From NCBI GenBank assembly GCA_029718625.1, contig CM056378.1:66611027-66675026 (forward strand): a DNA stretch of 64,000 nt, read 5' to 3'. This document shows positions 10,861 through 21,898 of this stretch, one piece after another. The stretch's first letter is position 1. The number at the start of each line of letters is the position of its first letter. The notes below the pieces were generated by a model. That model had not been told where the DNA came from. It ran no database searches and was given only the letters and a program-made list of their open reading frames with translations. Source of the DNA: Synaphobranchus kaupii (taxonomy: Eukaryota > Chordata > Actinopteri > Anguilliformes > Synaphobranchidae). The position numbers and the translations under genes are program-made.

Positions 10861-11230
10861 TTAGCAAAAAAAGTAAGACTTGTTTTGCGCAAACATAAGT
10901 CAATTTAAATCCAACAGATCCTGACACAATACCCCTGATTCTGTCTGTCATCTTGAAACGTGCATGCTTTTTATACTTTCATGGCTATAGACTTCATTAA
11001 ATTTGAATGAGACCTCAAAATTAGAAATTTTGACAATTAATTTTCCATAGACTTAACATGAGAGAAACAAAATGCTAACCGACTAATCTGGATAGCTTCT
11101 CAACGGTAGAATAATTCCATAGTTTGAATGTTCTAAACGAACTTGAGAACAATGGGAGACCATTATGATAGGCACACCAACATTCAAACATTCGCCTGTT
11201 GTAAAAGGGTTATAATAACGTGATCTAGCG

Positions 11231-11962
11231 CAGTGGTTCTCAACCCTGGTCCTGGGGACCCCCTGTGTATGCTGGTTTTCGTTCCAACCACAATTGCAAT
11301 ACCAGAATTTTAACAAGCTGTTATTTTGTCTTAATTAGGTGTTTTTATTGTATAGAGAGAACACTTTAAACTCTTTACTCTCTTAAGCCACGTTATGTTA
11401 GCAATAGCTATGCATGCTTTGAAGAAAAAAATCCCATGTTCGTTATGCTTATTGTGTTATATTGCAAATAATTACAAAGAAAAGGTAAGAACTCAGGTGA
11501 ATAGGCTCCTAATTAGGTAATTGAACACAAGTTTAAGTTCCTTCATAACTTTTTCCTTAAACTTGTTAACACAATGCAGGTTTGGCTCGTTATCATTTGA
11601 TTTGTCTTTGAATTTTTCATTATTTACCAAACGGTTAGTTTTAGTGGCCATGTGTCCACAATTTCACCAATTATGAGCCAATTGATTCACCTCAGTCTTT
11701 AATTTGATCAGTTAAAACATTTTTTACCTCCTTTTAATTGTTTACAATACAGCACAATGTGAATATTGGACTTTTATTCTTCATGGTATGCATAGCTATT
11801 ACTAACATAATGTGGCTTAAGAATGTAAATAATCCCTCTAAACATTAAAAACACCTAATTAAGAAAAATTAACAGCTTGTTAAAATTCAAGTATTGCAAC
11901 TGTGGTTGGAACGAAAACCAGCATACACAGGGGGTCCCCAGGACCAGGGTTGAGAACCACTG
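11231..11962. mobile_element. hAT MITE with 8-bp TSD
   Basis: This 732-bp element has long terminal inverted repeats starting CAGTGGTTCTCAACCCTGGT and is flanked by exact 8-bp duplications ATCTAGCG (11223-11230 and 11963-11970). The inverted arms extend about 70 bp at high identity and further at lower identity. There is no transposase frame, so it is a non-autonomous hAT element mobilised in trans. Confidence 0.9.
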
Positions 11963-11970
11963 ATCTAGCG

Positions 11971-12472
11971 AACAAATGTAAAACATACTGACTGGCTATT
12001 ATGGTACTAAACTGCTGTTCATTTTATCGAGGTTGTTATTAGCCTGTAACGTTAGCCTATATTAATGAATTAATCGCTGATTGGGTCACATCATTAGATA
12101 CGGTTAGCTACCTAGAACCCATTCACTAGCACAGATGTTGTAACTTTGTTTCGAGGGATTCACATGCCAGTCTGCCCTCTCAAAAATGTATGGAATAGTT
12201 ATGCTGAAACTGAGATGTGCTTTCCGTATGTTAGAAACTGCTGCAAAATGATACAACATGAATGTGGGCTTATACAGCAGTGTGTTTGGGTGGGATATTT
12301 CTCACAATTATTGTGCTATAGCCTACTCAATGCAGTGTTATAGAAAATATGATTTAAACATTTGATACGCTACTACACAATCTAATACTTGTTTTAGGTT
12401 GTTTTGAATTTCATATGGTCATAATTCCCAGTGAGTGTTACGTGTATGATAATACCAAGTATTAATTAAACC
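11971..12472. other. No gene recognised
   Basis: AT-rich sequence lacking supported open frames or known repeats; presumably synapsin I intron or flanking DNA. Confidence 0.5.
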
Positions 12473-13300
12473 TCCCCCTCCCAATGTAAAAACTAAGGAA
12501 ATGAATCACAAAAACTACGTTGTAAGTGAAATGTTTGCGTTTCCCAAAATCTTCAAAAGACTTGAAATTAAATTGATCAGCCCTGAGGAATTCTAACACC
12601 AGCCTGGTCTCCATCAAGGTGTATTCAGCACAGAGCTTTGACAAACTGCTACAGTCCTTGCACGTCTACTGTAGCCTACTCAAACCACATGGATTCACCA
12701 CTGGGCAGATTGCTTAAGATTCAAACCTTGGATTCAGAATATAGTGACTATGACTAGGATATGATCATGAAAATTATGAGTTGAAAATTAGATTTATCCT
12801 TAAGAGATCATAGCAATACACGTTGCACTATAATATACACTCTAATGCAGAATCTATCAATTATCTGCACTAGTTTAAAAACGGTATGCCACGTACCAAC
12901 ACCGTTTGTGGACAAGCTCTGCTGAAAGAGTGATACAAGATATGTGGTCCTAAGTAGGACACATGGCCATATTGGAAATTAAGCATGCTTTATAAATGTG
13001 CAAAATCTGTGAGTCTATTGCCGCCAGTTTTAATATCCACAATTTCCAATAGTCTACAGAGCACCTACATACTCTTACGCTCTTTGAGATAATGTCAATG
13101 CTCTGTGCTGATATCTGTCATGAATCATTCAGGTTCAGTTCCCTATCATTATATGTGCTGATACACCTTGATGGAGAGCAGGCTGATGTCAGCGTAAATT
13201 TAATTTACTGTCTTTTGAGGATTTCGCAAACATTTCACTTATAACGTAGTTTTTGTGATTAATACATTTAGGCAATGTTTTCAATTTTGATGGAAGAAAA
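12473..13300. mobile_element. Foldback element with ~170-bp arms
   Basis: The arm at about 12480-12640 (including AAAAACTACGTTGTAAGTGA and CCATCAAGGTGTATTCAGCA) is repeated inverted at about 13155-13265 (TGCTGATACACCTTGATGGA and TCACTTATAACGTAGTTTTT), with scattered differences. The spacer is about 500 bp. It looks like an old non-autonomous inverted-repeat transposon; no target duplication could be fixed. Confidence 0.65.
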
Positions 13301-13495
13301 TTTTAATAAATTTCTCTGTTAGAAGATATTCGTTCTAACTAAATTTTTGGAAAAAGTCACAACCCTTCTACAGACTCATGCTCTTCAGCCCATGTTTGGG
13401 TGTTTGAGTCAAGGCAGGATTGAGCAGAGCTGAGTTTGAAGCCCAAGAGCTACAGCATAGCAACCACAAGAGTAGAAAACAGTAAAACCAGTCTC

Positions 13496-13502
13496 TCTTA
13501 CT
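13496..13502 (-). other. 5' splice donor of the synapsin I exon
   Basis: Minus-strand GAA|GTAAGA; the exon's last base is at 13502. Reading on instead gives an in-frame TAA at 13498-13500, so splicing here is required to reach domain E. Confidence 0.8.
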
Positions 13503-14114
13503 TCAGCTGAGGCGAGGCCCCAGTTGCGGGGGAGTCCTGGCTCTGCCTCTGCTGGGGCTGGGGTTTGGGCTGCACGGGGGGCCTGCCCCCTCCGCTGCCC
13601 GCTGCTCCTACCTGCCCCCCCTGGCCCTGCACGGAGGGGCGTGGCTGCTGGGTGGTGGGGGGAGTGGCACGGCCCTGCTGGGAGGTGGGTCTTGGCTGCT
13701 GATTGGCTGGCGGCCCCCCCTGCGCCAGCTGCCTGGCAGCCTGCCCTTGCCGCTGCTGGGGGGATCTCTGTTGTGATTGGCCAGATGTGGGCTTGTGGGA
13801 GGGGCTTGCAGACGGGGGTCGTTGCTGCTGGGGCGGAGACTGCTGCTCTGGGCGCTGGCTCTGCGGAGACCCTCCCGGGCCTCGCTGCCCCCCACCCTGT
13901 GCTGGGGGCGGTTTGGTCTGCGGCGGGGGGCCCTGTCCGGGCGGGCGCTGCTGTGGGCCCCCCCCCAGGTTCACCTGCCTCTGCTGTGGGGGCTGCTGGG
14001 ATCTGGGGCTGGGCAGGCTGGCCTGGGACTGAGGGGGGGGCTGCCCCTGCGGGGGGAGACGCTGCTGGGATGGGGGGGTCTGGCGTGGGGCCACCACAGG
14101 CTGCTGGGGTCCAC
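13502..14114 (-). CDS. syn1: Synapsin I, domain D exon (partial gene)
   Basis: Synapsins coat synaptic vesicles and tether them to actin in presynaptic terminals; domain D is the Pro/Gln-rich linker that binds SH3 domains. On the minus strand this 613-nt exon encodes about 203 residues dominated by Pro, Gln, Arg and Gly. The stretch PPTTQQPRPS (13633-13662) matches the mammalian synapsin I linker, and the end reads SPQL, the residues that in mammals precede the domain-E start NKSQS. A 3' splice site (ATCTTCTCCAG) ends at 14115 and a donor (GAA then GTAAGA) starts at 13501. The exon is 2 + 609 + 2 nt, so the last two bases AA would complete an Asn codon in the next exon, as the family predicts. 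GC content is far above the flanks. Other synapsin exons were not found in the window. Confidence 0.85.
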
Positions 14115-14130
14115 CTGGAGAAGATGAGCC
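14115..14130 (-). other. 3' splice acceptor of the synapsin I exon
   Basis: Minus-strand GCTCATCTTCTCCAG precedes exon sequence GTGGACCCC. The pyrimidine tract is short, and a TTAA-flanked MITE begins only 52 bp upstream. Confidence 0.75.
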
Positions 14131-14166
14131 GTGATCATTAATCATTATCATTAATCATCTCTTTAA

Positions 14167-14773
14167 AGGTTGTATCAGCGATTTTGGGTGGAAACATAAA
14201 TGATCACATTCATCTGATTTTTCCTCACGATCCGCTAGCTGCCCGCCCCATAAGCAGGCCGTCAAAAAACCGCGTCTCTGTAGGCAGCCTATGCTCCGAG
14301 ATCGTACACAAAAACAATGGTACTACCAACTACTCAAAACCAAAATAAACAGTATTCCAACCAATCACAATGATCTGCACAAACGTGACGTCACTTCTGA
14401 AGCGAAATCCCAAACAAACATACTTATGAATAATTATGTTATGTTTTAAAAAATAGTGTTCAAGCATCCAGAATTATAACCACGTTAATAACGTTTGTAA
14501 GAAACCAAACCGTTTGTAAATCCGTCAAGATTTCAGCGAGATAAGAGTATTAGCGTTTGTGCAGATCATTGTGATTGGTTGGAATACTGTTTATTTTGGT
14601 TTTGAGTAGTTGGTAGTACCATTTGTTTTTGTGTACGATCTCGGAGCATAGGCTGCCTACAGAGACGCGGTTTTTTGACGGCCTGCTTATGGGGCGGGCA
14701 GCTAGCGGATCGTGAGGAAAAATCAGATGAATGTGATCATTTATGTTTCCACCCAAAATCGCTGATACAACCT
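14167..14773. mobile_element. TTAA-flanked long-TIR MITE (piggyBac-like)
   Basis: This 607-bp element begins AGGTTGTATCAGCGATTTTG and ends in its inverse, with about 215-bp inverted arms that differ at few positions. TTAA stands on both sides (14163-14166 and 14774-14777), the target used by piggyBac-type transposases. There is no open frame for a transposase. It lies 52 bp upstream of the synapsin exon's acceptor, inside the intron. Confidence 0.85.
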
Positions 14774-14904
14774 TTAATGATTCAGGTTCAGTTCCCTAGA
14801 ACTACCACTGGAAAAATCACAAAATGATGGCAGAATAATAATAGCCAATTGTACAAATGGTAAAATGTCGATTGATTGTGCATGTTCTTTAAACCCTTTC
14901 AAGA

Positions 14905-15015
14905 CAAGGCAAGGCAAGGCATATTTATTTATATAGCACAATTCAAACCCAGGGGCCATTCAAAGTGCTTCACAGCAAACAAGTAGAAACACAAATAAAT
15001 GAGAGTGTATACAAG
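14905..15015. repeat. Common fish dispersed repeat fragment
   Basis: The phrase ATATTTATTTATATAGCACA followed by CAAAGTGCTTCACA is a dispersed repeat seen widely in fish genomes, probably the end of a retroelement. Only this short piece is present. Confidence 0.5.
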
Positions 15016-15090
15016 GGTACAAAACAGATGGCAAATTTGGTCAATTCTCACCTATTTAGGGGGTGCTCTGTTTAAGGCTTTATAACTCCA

Positions 15091-16195
15091 GGGGCCCTAT
15101 CTTGGCGATCTTAGCGCTTGGTCTAAGCGCATGGCGTTAAGTCCACTTTTGCTATTTTGACGACATGTTTTTTCAGCGCTAAGCACAGCGCAACGTGCAA
15201 ATGGGCTGAACCTAGTCTCTTCATTAATTATAGGTGTGTCTTGGGCGTGACATGCAATAAACCAATCAAAATGTCATATCCCATTCCCTTTAAAAGCCTG
15301 CTTTTCCACCTTGGAGGATTGCTTATATGATGGCGAAACAGACATGCTCATGCGTGTTTAGTGCGATCAAGGAATAGGTTATATGGATCAATAGTACCCT
15401 ATGATCAATATTATTCGGACTAACCATTATGAGTTCCCGGTAATTCCCGACAGTGCTGTTATTTTACAAAATATATGCGGTTAAATTTCGCTAAAAGCAC
15501 CTGCAACAGCTGAGAATAAGCTACCAATGGTTTCCGTCTCACCAGAAAACGCCAAATTAGCCTGCTTGTTTAACGAATTTCGTTTGATTATGCAATGAAG
15601 CAATGAACTCATGTTCAAGTTTCATCCGAAGTTCATTAGGCCTACCTGCATTCTAATTTTGATTAATAACATAAATAACGTTATTTTGCCTTAATGATGA
15701 CACTAAATACAATAAAGCTGTCAGGTTGGCAACCCATAGGTTCACGCATATTTTCCCTTGTTTTATAATGTCCTGCTTATGGAAATTTGACCAACCTGTT
15801 TTACTGGTAGCGTAATGCTTTAAAACAATCCACTTACCCAGGAACACATTGGAAAGTGTGATTTACAGCAGGGGAAACAGACCTGCTCCTGTAAAGCACA
15901 CATGCACATAATGACATTAAAATTGATTGTGAATTAATTGTGTAACATGCTGCAAATTTGTTTTCATTTCTAATTAGACACTTAGTTCTCTTTAAAATAA
16001 TTTTGTTCAGTTATGGAAAAAGGAAGCTGAGAGTATGGAAACCTTGTCACTGTAATTTAAAAAATATGAAGGACAAAGAATAGCTAAGGTTACAATTCAG
16101 TTAACATGGTGACATTTATCTCTGTTTTTTAACCATAGGCTATCGAAAAAACCTTATGCACAGCGAATCCACTGTAGCCTAGGCTATTTGAAAAA
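15091..16195 (+). repeat. Repeat B, copy 1
   Basis: Starts GGGCCCTATCTTGGCGATCT and matches 52195-53180 in the same orientation and 34330-35040 in the opposite orientation over hundreds of bases (for example CCATTCCCTTTAAAAGCCTG and AACAGCTGAGAATAAGCTAC). The start resembles a fish DNA-transposon family with a CTATTTTGACGATCT-type end, from memory. There is no transposase frame; it is non-autonomous. Confidence 0.75.
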
Positions 16196-16274
16196 AACAC
16201 TCCGAGATGTGACGCTTTTTTCAGTTTTCTGTGATTTTAAACAACCGCACCATGACTTTAGCCAATGTTTTTTG

Positions 16275-16500
16275 TGAAAAACAACTTAAAGGGTAAGTTC
16301 GCTATTTTGGACCTTGGACCCTATTTGCGGTCCGTCTTCCATGAACCTGACCCATGAAGTCCATTTTTTCGCTGATCGGTCCAGTATTGAGTTCGGTACA
16401 GATTTCCTGTAGGCTCTCACTGGGCTACAATAGAAGTCAACGGGGCAATTAGCAACTCTTAATTAGCAACTCCAGTTGAGACTTCCTCTCAACTGGATAA
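16275..16500. repeat. Probable DNA-transposon fragment
   Basis: TTAAAGGGTAAGTTCGCTAT begins a segment that looks like a fish DNA-transposon terminus with a TTAA-like start. No matching opposite end was found in the window. Confidence 0.35.
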
Positions 16501-16594
16501 TTAGTATTAAAAAATGAACAACAGCTAGGAGCATTAACTTGCCAAGTTGTCCAAGTTATTAATTCTGCGGTTGAAGTTTTTGAAATGTATTAAA

Positions 16595-16632
16595 AGTATC
16601 ACTGTCCAATGAATTATGGTGCTCAATGTATA
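16595..16632. repeat. Tc1-like terminus fragment
   Basis: TATCACTGTCCAATGAATTA then TGGTGCTCAATGTA resembles the end of a Tc1-like element. A near-identical copy in the same orientation stands at 18268-18302 on the other side of the Gypsy remnant, and a related piece is at 51757. Confidence 0.6.
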
Positions 16633-16761
16633 TTGTGGTGCTGGCGGCCAGGACGCCCCCTCCATTTTCCCTATGAACACGCCTTCCCTGCTACTTCAGC
16701 ACCACCATCCCGGACAGCAGCGGCAGTCCCCCAATAAGCTCAAACTAGCGTCAATTATTCA

Positions 16762-17473
16762 ATGAACACCCACCAGTCGACACCCATTCCAGACCACGGC
16801 TGCACTCTCTCTCTGAACTCTCTGTGTTGCAGAGACCGAATGCCAGGAGGTCCCGTTGCCCTCCTTCCCAAACCTGCTGCCAGCCGTGCCCTGACAGCTA
16901 CCAAAAGGCCACAGAGCACCACGGCCGACCTACCCACAGCTGCTAGCTCGGCACAAACACATCTCACAAAGATGACAGAGGGGGATGACGTGGAGGCATA
17001 CCTCCACACCTTCGAGTTATTGCAGAGCGAGAAATGTGTGAGTCGTAAGACTGGGCCAACTTATAGGCACCTTATTTAACAGGAGAAGCTCAGCGGGCCT
17101 ATTTTGATCTGGGACGGGAAGAAGCACGCCAGTATGACATTCAGAAGAATTAAATCCTGAGACGAGTCTCACTGAGGCGGCTGCAGCACAGAGGTTCCAG
17201 ACCTGGACCTACCACCACAGCGAACCACCCCGGACTCAACTCACGTGTCTCAGATGCCTCGCAGCCCGGTGGCTCCCCCCCGACCATCTCACAAGCTATC
17301 AGATGCTGGACAAGTTGGTGCTGGATCGATTCATACGTGGCCTCCCTTTCGAGGCCAAGAAGCTGGCAGGACAACACACCCCAGCCGATTTCAGCGAGCT
17401 CCTCGCCCTTATGGAATGGGTAGATGCGACCCAAGAGATGCTGCGACAGCCGGAACAGACTGCACGGGGCTGA
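16762..17473 (+). pseudogene. Ty3/Gypsy Gag remnant (SCAN-like)
   Basis: Gag forms the virus-like particle of LTR retrotransposons. The first frame (16762-17079) ends with MTEGDDVEAYLHTFE, the typical beginning of fish Gypsy Gag capsid regions. After at least two frameshifts and a stop, a second coding block (about 17285-17473) reads LVLDRFIRGLPFEAKKLAGQ and continues through a helix-rich part like the SCAN-related capsid C-terminal domain, ending at a TGA at 17471-17473. No zinc knuckle was found after it. The disruption shows that the copy is dead. Confidence 0.65.
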
Positions 17474-17853
17474 CCACCACCTGAATGGGGCGCAACTGGT
17501 GAAGGTGAAGTCCCTCGCACCTCACATGGTCTGACTTTGCCCCACAGATCTACGGAGGAATCCACTCTGCCCAGCTCCAGGACCCCCATCTACGGCAGGC
17601 ATGGTGAGATGTGAAAGTGATAGAGTGACAGCAAAGAGAAGAGGCTGCATTGCCACAAAATTACTTTGAAGTAAAAACCGGCCTTCTTTATTATACCGTT
17701 ACAGTAAAAAACTTGAAAGTCTTGTCGTGCCCCAAGAGTACGTTCCCCAGGTCCTCACCCTCGGGAACGCCTACCTTTTTTGAGGCCGCCCAGGCCAGAA
17801 AAACACCCTCACCTGGATAGAGGACTGTTTCCACTGGCCAGAAGCATGCACTG
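17474..17853. other. Collapsed internal region of the Gypsy remnant
   Basis: Between Gag and integrase blocks only about 380 bp remain, where an intact element would carry protease, reverse transcriptase and RNase H (well over 2 kb). No motif of these enzymes was seen, so they were lost by deletion. Confidence 0.6.
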
Positions 17854-18285
17854 ATGAGAAGCGGTTCTGCAGCACTTGCCTGTCAAAAGGTAACTCCAAT
17901 AAAACCAGTTCCTGCCCCACTCATTCCGTTGCCTATTATTGAGGTCCCGTTTGAGCACATAAGAATGGACCTGGTTGGGCCCCTACCCCGGACAGCCCGA
18001 GGCCGCACCTACCTCCTGGTAATACTGGATTATGTGACCCACTGTCCAGAGGTTGTCCCGCTACACACCGCCACTTCTAAGGCCATTACCAGGGAACTCG
18101 TGCAGCTGGTGAGTCGTGTGGGCTTGCCCAAAGAGATCCGAACTGACCAGGGAACCCCCTTTGCTTCAAAGATTATGGGTGATGTCTACCGCGTCCTCCA
18201 AATCAACCAGCTGCGCACCTCAGTGTATCATCCTCAAACCGATGGCCTGGTGGAGCACATGCTCAAATGTGTCACTGTCCAATGA
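17854..18285 (+). pseudogene. Ty3/Gypsy integrase core remnant
   Basis: The frame encodes an rve-type integrase catalytic core. The three acidic residues stand in HIRMDLVGP, IRTDQGTPF and TDGLVEHM, matching the DDE triad with the usual spacing, and YHPQTDG is the conserved motif before the glutamate. The zinc-binding N-terminus is missing and the frame ends right after the core, where Tc1-like DNA begins at 18268. It is thus truncated at both ends and cannot work alone. It is probably part of the same element as the Gag remnant at 16762. Confidence 0.85.
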
Positions 18286-18302
18286 ATTCTGGTGCTCACT
18301 GT
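18268..18302. repeat. Tc1-like terminus fragment (second copy)
   Basis: TGTCACTGTCCAATGAATTC then TGGTGCTCACTGTA is nearly the same as 16595-16632 and in the same orientation. Together they bracket the Gypsy remnant. A short TA run follows before family A copy 2. Confidence 0.65.
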
Positions 18303-18313
18303 ATATATATATA

Positions 18314-20029
18314 TCAGATCAAAAATGTCTACGACGTAAAAAAAAAAAGCCAAGTTACTCACGCATAGCCTACATAGCACTGTCTATAAGTCCTTAATTC
18401 CAACTTGCAAAAACTAGGCCTGCCTTTAAAACTATTGATATCAAAATGTGGCCAAGTTACAACTGACAATATTGCCTATCGTAGCTCACACTAAATAAAC
18501 TAGCTGTATTCCAAAGCAATGCTATCCAAACTTTCCTAAATAATTTAATGCAACATGGCCCTGTGTTTCTTCATCTTTGCATGTGAAGAGATTGTGCCTC
18601 ATGGAACAACATATGATTTCAATGAATGTTTTTAACAGTTGATGAATAATTACACTCCAGATTTGGTTGTACTTTGTTGGCAAGTTTACTTTAGAAAATG
18701 TACAGGTTTTAAAATATTAACTGCTGCAACAAATTTCCTTACCATTCACAAACAGACATTTATATGAAGAAACATCGTGTACAATAGAGAAAGGGGTGAT
18801 GAATAAATAAATGCAGATAAAAATGAGTAATATTTTTACCTATAAAATAGCATACATATAGCATTTTTACAAACGTATCCAGACATGTTTGTGGGTCAGA
18901 TGGTGGCAAATAAGTAAGGATATCTATGCTCTGTAGGATTGCACAGGTTTTTATAGAAATCCAAATAAATAAATCAATATATACATAATAATAATAATAA
19001 TACATTTTATTAATTCTGTGCTTTTCATAGACCCAAAGCAGTGGATGCAGACAATTGTTCAAACATGCCCTATAGTGTAGTAATTTTTCTGTTTAATTTC
19101 TAAGTGCAACACATCTGAATCAGAGTATTTCCACTATAAATTATTTTCATTTTGCAGTTTGATGTGGCACATACAGTTTCATTGACCACATTCTCTTGAG
19201 ATCGTAAGATGAAGAAACACAGGGCCAAGTTGCATTAAATAATTTAGGAAAGTTTGGATAGCATTGCTTTGGAATAGAGCTAGTTTATTTAGTGTGAGCT
19301 ACGATAGTCAATATTGTTAGTTGTAACTTGGCCACATTTTGATATCAAAACAAGGCAGGCCTAGTTTTTGCAAGTTGGAATTAAGGACTTATAGACAGCG
19401 CTATGTAGGCTATGCGTGAGTAACTTGGCTTTTTTTGACGTCGTAGACGTTTTTGATCTGATATCACTTCTTTTTTATAGCTAACTAATGATGAATAATG
19501 CATGAAGATAAACATGGAGAGAGCCATGCATTCCAAAGAAATGCATGCAAACATTCACGTAACCATAACGCCCTCTATTGACAAGAATGAGAACAGTTAT
19601 CCTATTACAGACAGCACACAATTATATTAAAAGAGTTTGTAGATGAGCAGTATTTAATGTGTAATGAAATACAATGAACAGCACCACCTGAGCTATGGAT
19701 CATGAAGAAGCATGTAAATTAATGAACCAAGTCAATATGGAGACATGCATGCACAATGGGCTAGACGCAAACACATTCTAGCTGAAAGACATACAGCCTA
19801 AATAGCTAGTACAGCCTAAATAGTTTGCATCAGTAAAATATGGAAATAAAGTTTTAAAATAGGGCTATTAGTATTCTATAGAAAATGAAATACATTTAAC
19901 GTTAGGCTATTCGACACTGGATTGCCGGATGCGTAAGTCCAACCTTCCATGTGTGGGCTACGAGCTAGCGAGCGAGTCAGTGAGTTCATAAGCACAGCAG
20001 AATTCCTTTGCAGGTTTCTTTCCGGTAGT
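18314..20029 (+). mobile_element. Repeat family A, copy 2, left part
   Basis: Begins TCAGATCAAAAATGTCTACG and carries the same inverted arms as copy 1 (about 18314-18582 and 19207-19461). It contains about 190 bp (19540-19730) missing from copy 1, including ACGCCCTCTATTGACAAG. It is interrupted at 20029 by an endogenous retrovirus that duplicated the family-A bases TAGT; the rest continues at 26036. Confidence 0.8.
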
Positions 20030-20754
20030 TGTGGAAGTAAGCTGTTTTGTGAAACTGTTCTGTAGGCCCAAGAAAGCCTCATAAGCAATCTTTTATAAAT
20101 AATTAAATAATACAGTCAAGATCAAGTGGAAAAGTACTGAGATGGGGAGTGGTGAGAGGGTGCAGTATAGTTCTCTGTCAGCAAGGACGAGGGCATCTAG
20201 CACACCAGTCAAAACAGGAATATTTTCCTCCTGTGTTCCATAACCAAGCAGGAGTTGTACTTATAACAATGGATAAGATCATGCTGACCGAACAGGTGGG
20301 AGAAGAATAAAAAATAAGGGGAATTAAGGAAATTTTCATGGTCTGATTAAAAGGCACAGGGGGAGAGTTCACAAACAATTTTATTTGATAGATCAAGAGT
20401 GCCCCCAAGCGCATAGGGTAAGAACAGGTCATATAACATATTTTTGCCTAATTTGTTATTGGATAAAATAAGATATTATGAAAGGGTGTTAACACATATT
20501 ATTGGAGTATTAGTAACGTAAAGGAGGAGTTATGATATTATATAAGCTAATGTTTGTTTTTTGTTCGGGGAATTCCGAATCCTCTGCGTAGGTTTATGGT
20601 TTTCCCACGTTGAATCAACGTTTAACCGTTTAATAAAAGATTAAATTTAATAGAAGACTGCTATTTCCCTCATCTTTATCTTGAGAATTCTTCAACTCGA
20701 AAACCCATCTTAAATTGAACCTAATGAGGAGAGAGTAAAGGACTTCCCTCCGCA
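20030..20754 (+). repeat. 5' LTR of the endogenous retrovirus
   Basis: Starts TGTGGAAGTAAGCTG and ends CCTCCGCA, with TG/CA ends. A TATA box TATATAAG lies at 20539-20546 and a polyadenylation signal AATAAA at 20632-20637, fitting a U3-R-U5 order. Confidence 0.92.
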
Positions 20755-20758
20755 TATT

Positions 20759-20778
20759 TGGCGAGCCAGCCAGGAGTC
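20759..20778 (+). other. Primer-binding site, tRNA-Arg(ACG)
   Basis: TGGCGAGCCAGCCAGGAGTC begins four bases after the LTR. It is complementary over 20 nt to the 3' end of vertebrate tRNA-Arg(ACG) including CCA, from my knowledge of that tRNA. Arginine primers are uncommon among vertebrate retroviruses but are reported for a fish retrovirus. Confidence 0.8.
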
Positions 20779-21060
20779 CAAGATCTCGGGAAGGACGCAG
20801 GAGGGAACCAACGGCGTGCGGTGTTTTATCTTCAAGTTAGAGACCGGTCAATAGTGAGAGGTAAGCAGACACCTTTTTCATAAAAAGTCTGCAGAGAGGA
20901 ATTACCCGCACTCCGTTGGCCCCAAGTGTAGTCTTCCACCGGTGACGGGGCTCCAGTGGGTGAGTGGAAAGAAAAAAATGTTTTATTAAATTAATAAGTA
21001 AATAGATAGGATAAATAGGTAGAAAAATTATTGTGATGAAGTGAAATAAGCAGGAGTGTT

Positions 21061-21157
21061 GAGTGTGATTTTGTGATTTTTGAAAAAGTTTGAGCTCTGA
21101 GTGTGATTTTGTGATTTTTGAAAATGTTTGAGCTCTGAGTGTGATTTTGTGATTTAT
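21061..21157. repeat. 38-bp tandem repeat in the retroviral leader
   Basis: Two full copies and one partial copy of GAGTGTGATTTTGTGATTTT plus 18 further bases stand at 21061, 21099 and 21137. They belong to the untranslated leader between the primer-binding site and gag. Confidence 0.9.
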
Positions 21158-21898
21158 GACAACACTGTGGGGGAGCAATGGGCTCCAAGTTAGCTAACCA
21201 AAAACTCTGAAATAACGAGCAATTCCGGGTTGTGGGTCGCATAGAGGTTGTGTGTAAAGGGACGCCTTTCCCTTCAAACAGTCCGCCACAAACGGTGATA
21301 GAGTGAAGCAGTTGAAAGATACTGCCACTGCTATATTATGGTAGGGACAGTTAGGGAAGCAGTGTTGTGGAAAAAAGAAAAAAAAAAAAGAAAAAAAGTT
21401 ATGTTGTGTGGGCAAATAATTTACTATTGTTAATAATACTATAATTTTTGTTATATTTTTTTGTAAATAGTACTATATGTATATACATATATCTCAATGA
21501 ATCAAATTAGAACAAATACCGCCTCCAAGAAGTGTACCTCAAGGTTTGATAGTTCTTTGGGTTGTGCTATTATTGTATTTTACAATAAGTTTGGGCTGGT
21601 TAGCCTTTACCATAGATCCATTGCACGGGTTGTACAATCAAACTGAACATAATCGATTAAACAATACTGTAACAGGAGAACAATAGAAAAAAGACAAGGT
21701 GTGCTAACATTATAATGGAATTTGTTGTATTTTGGATGCTGTATATAATGCTGAAGGAAATTATGTAAATAACAGGGTTTTACTTAGATAGATAGTACTC
21801 CACTAGAAAAGTGGAAATATTATGTGTATGCTATTGTGTATGTTATTGTGGGAAAAGATACAGTGGGAGAATAATTAACACGAGAACAGTTATATGGA

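Noticed and set aside
13524..14141. Long plus-strand open frames opposite the synapsin exon
   Set aside because: They are antisense shadows of a GC-rich Pro/Gln-coding exon; splice sites and family match support only the minus strand.
20837..21242. Minus-strand frames with repeated NHKITLRAQ-like residues
   Set aside because: Produced by the 38-bp leader repeat on the wrong strand of the provirus.
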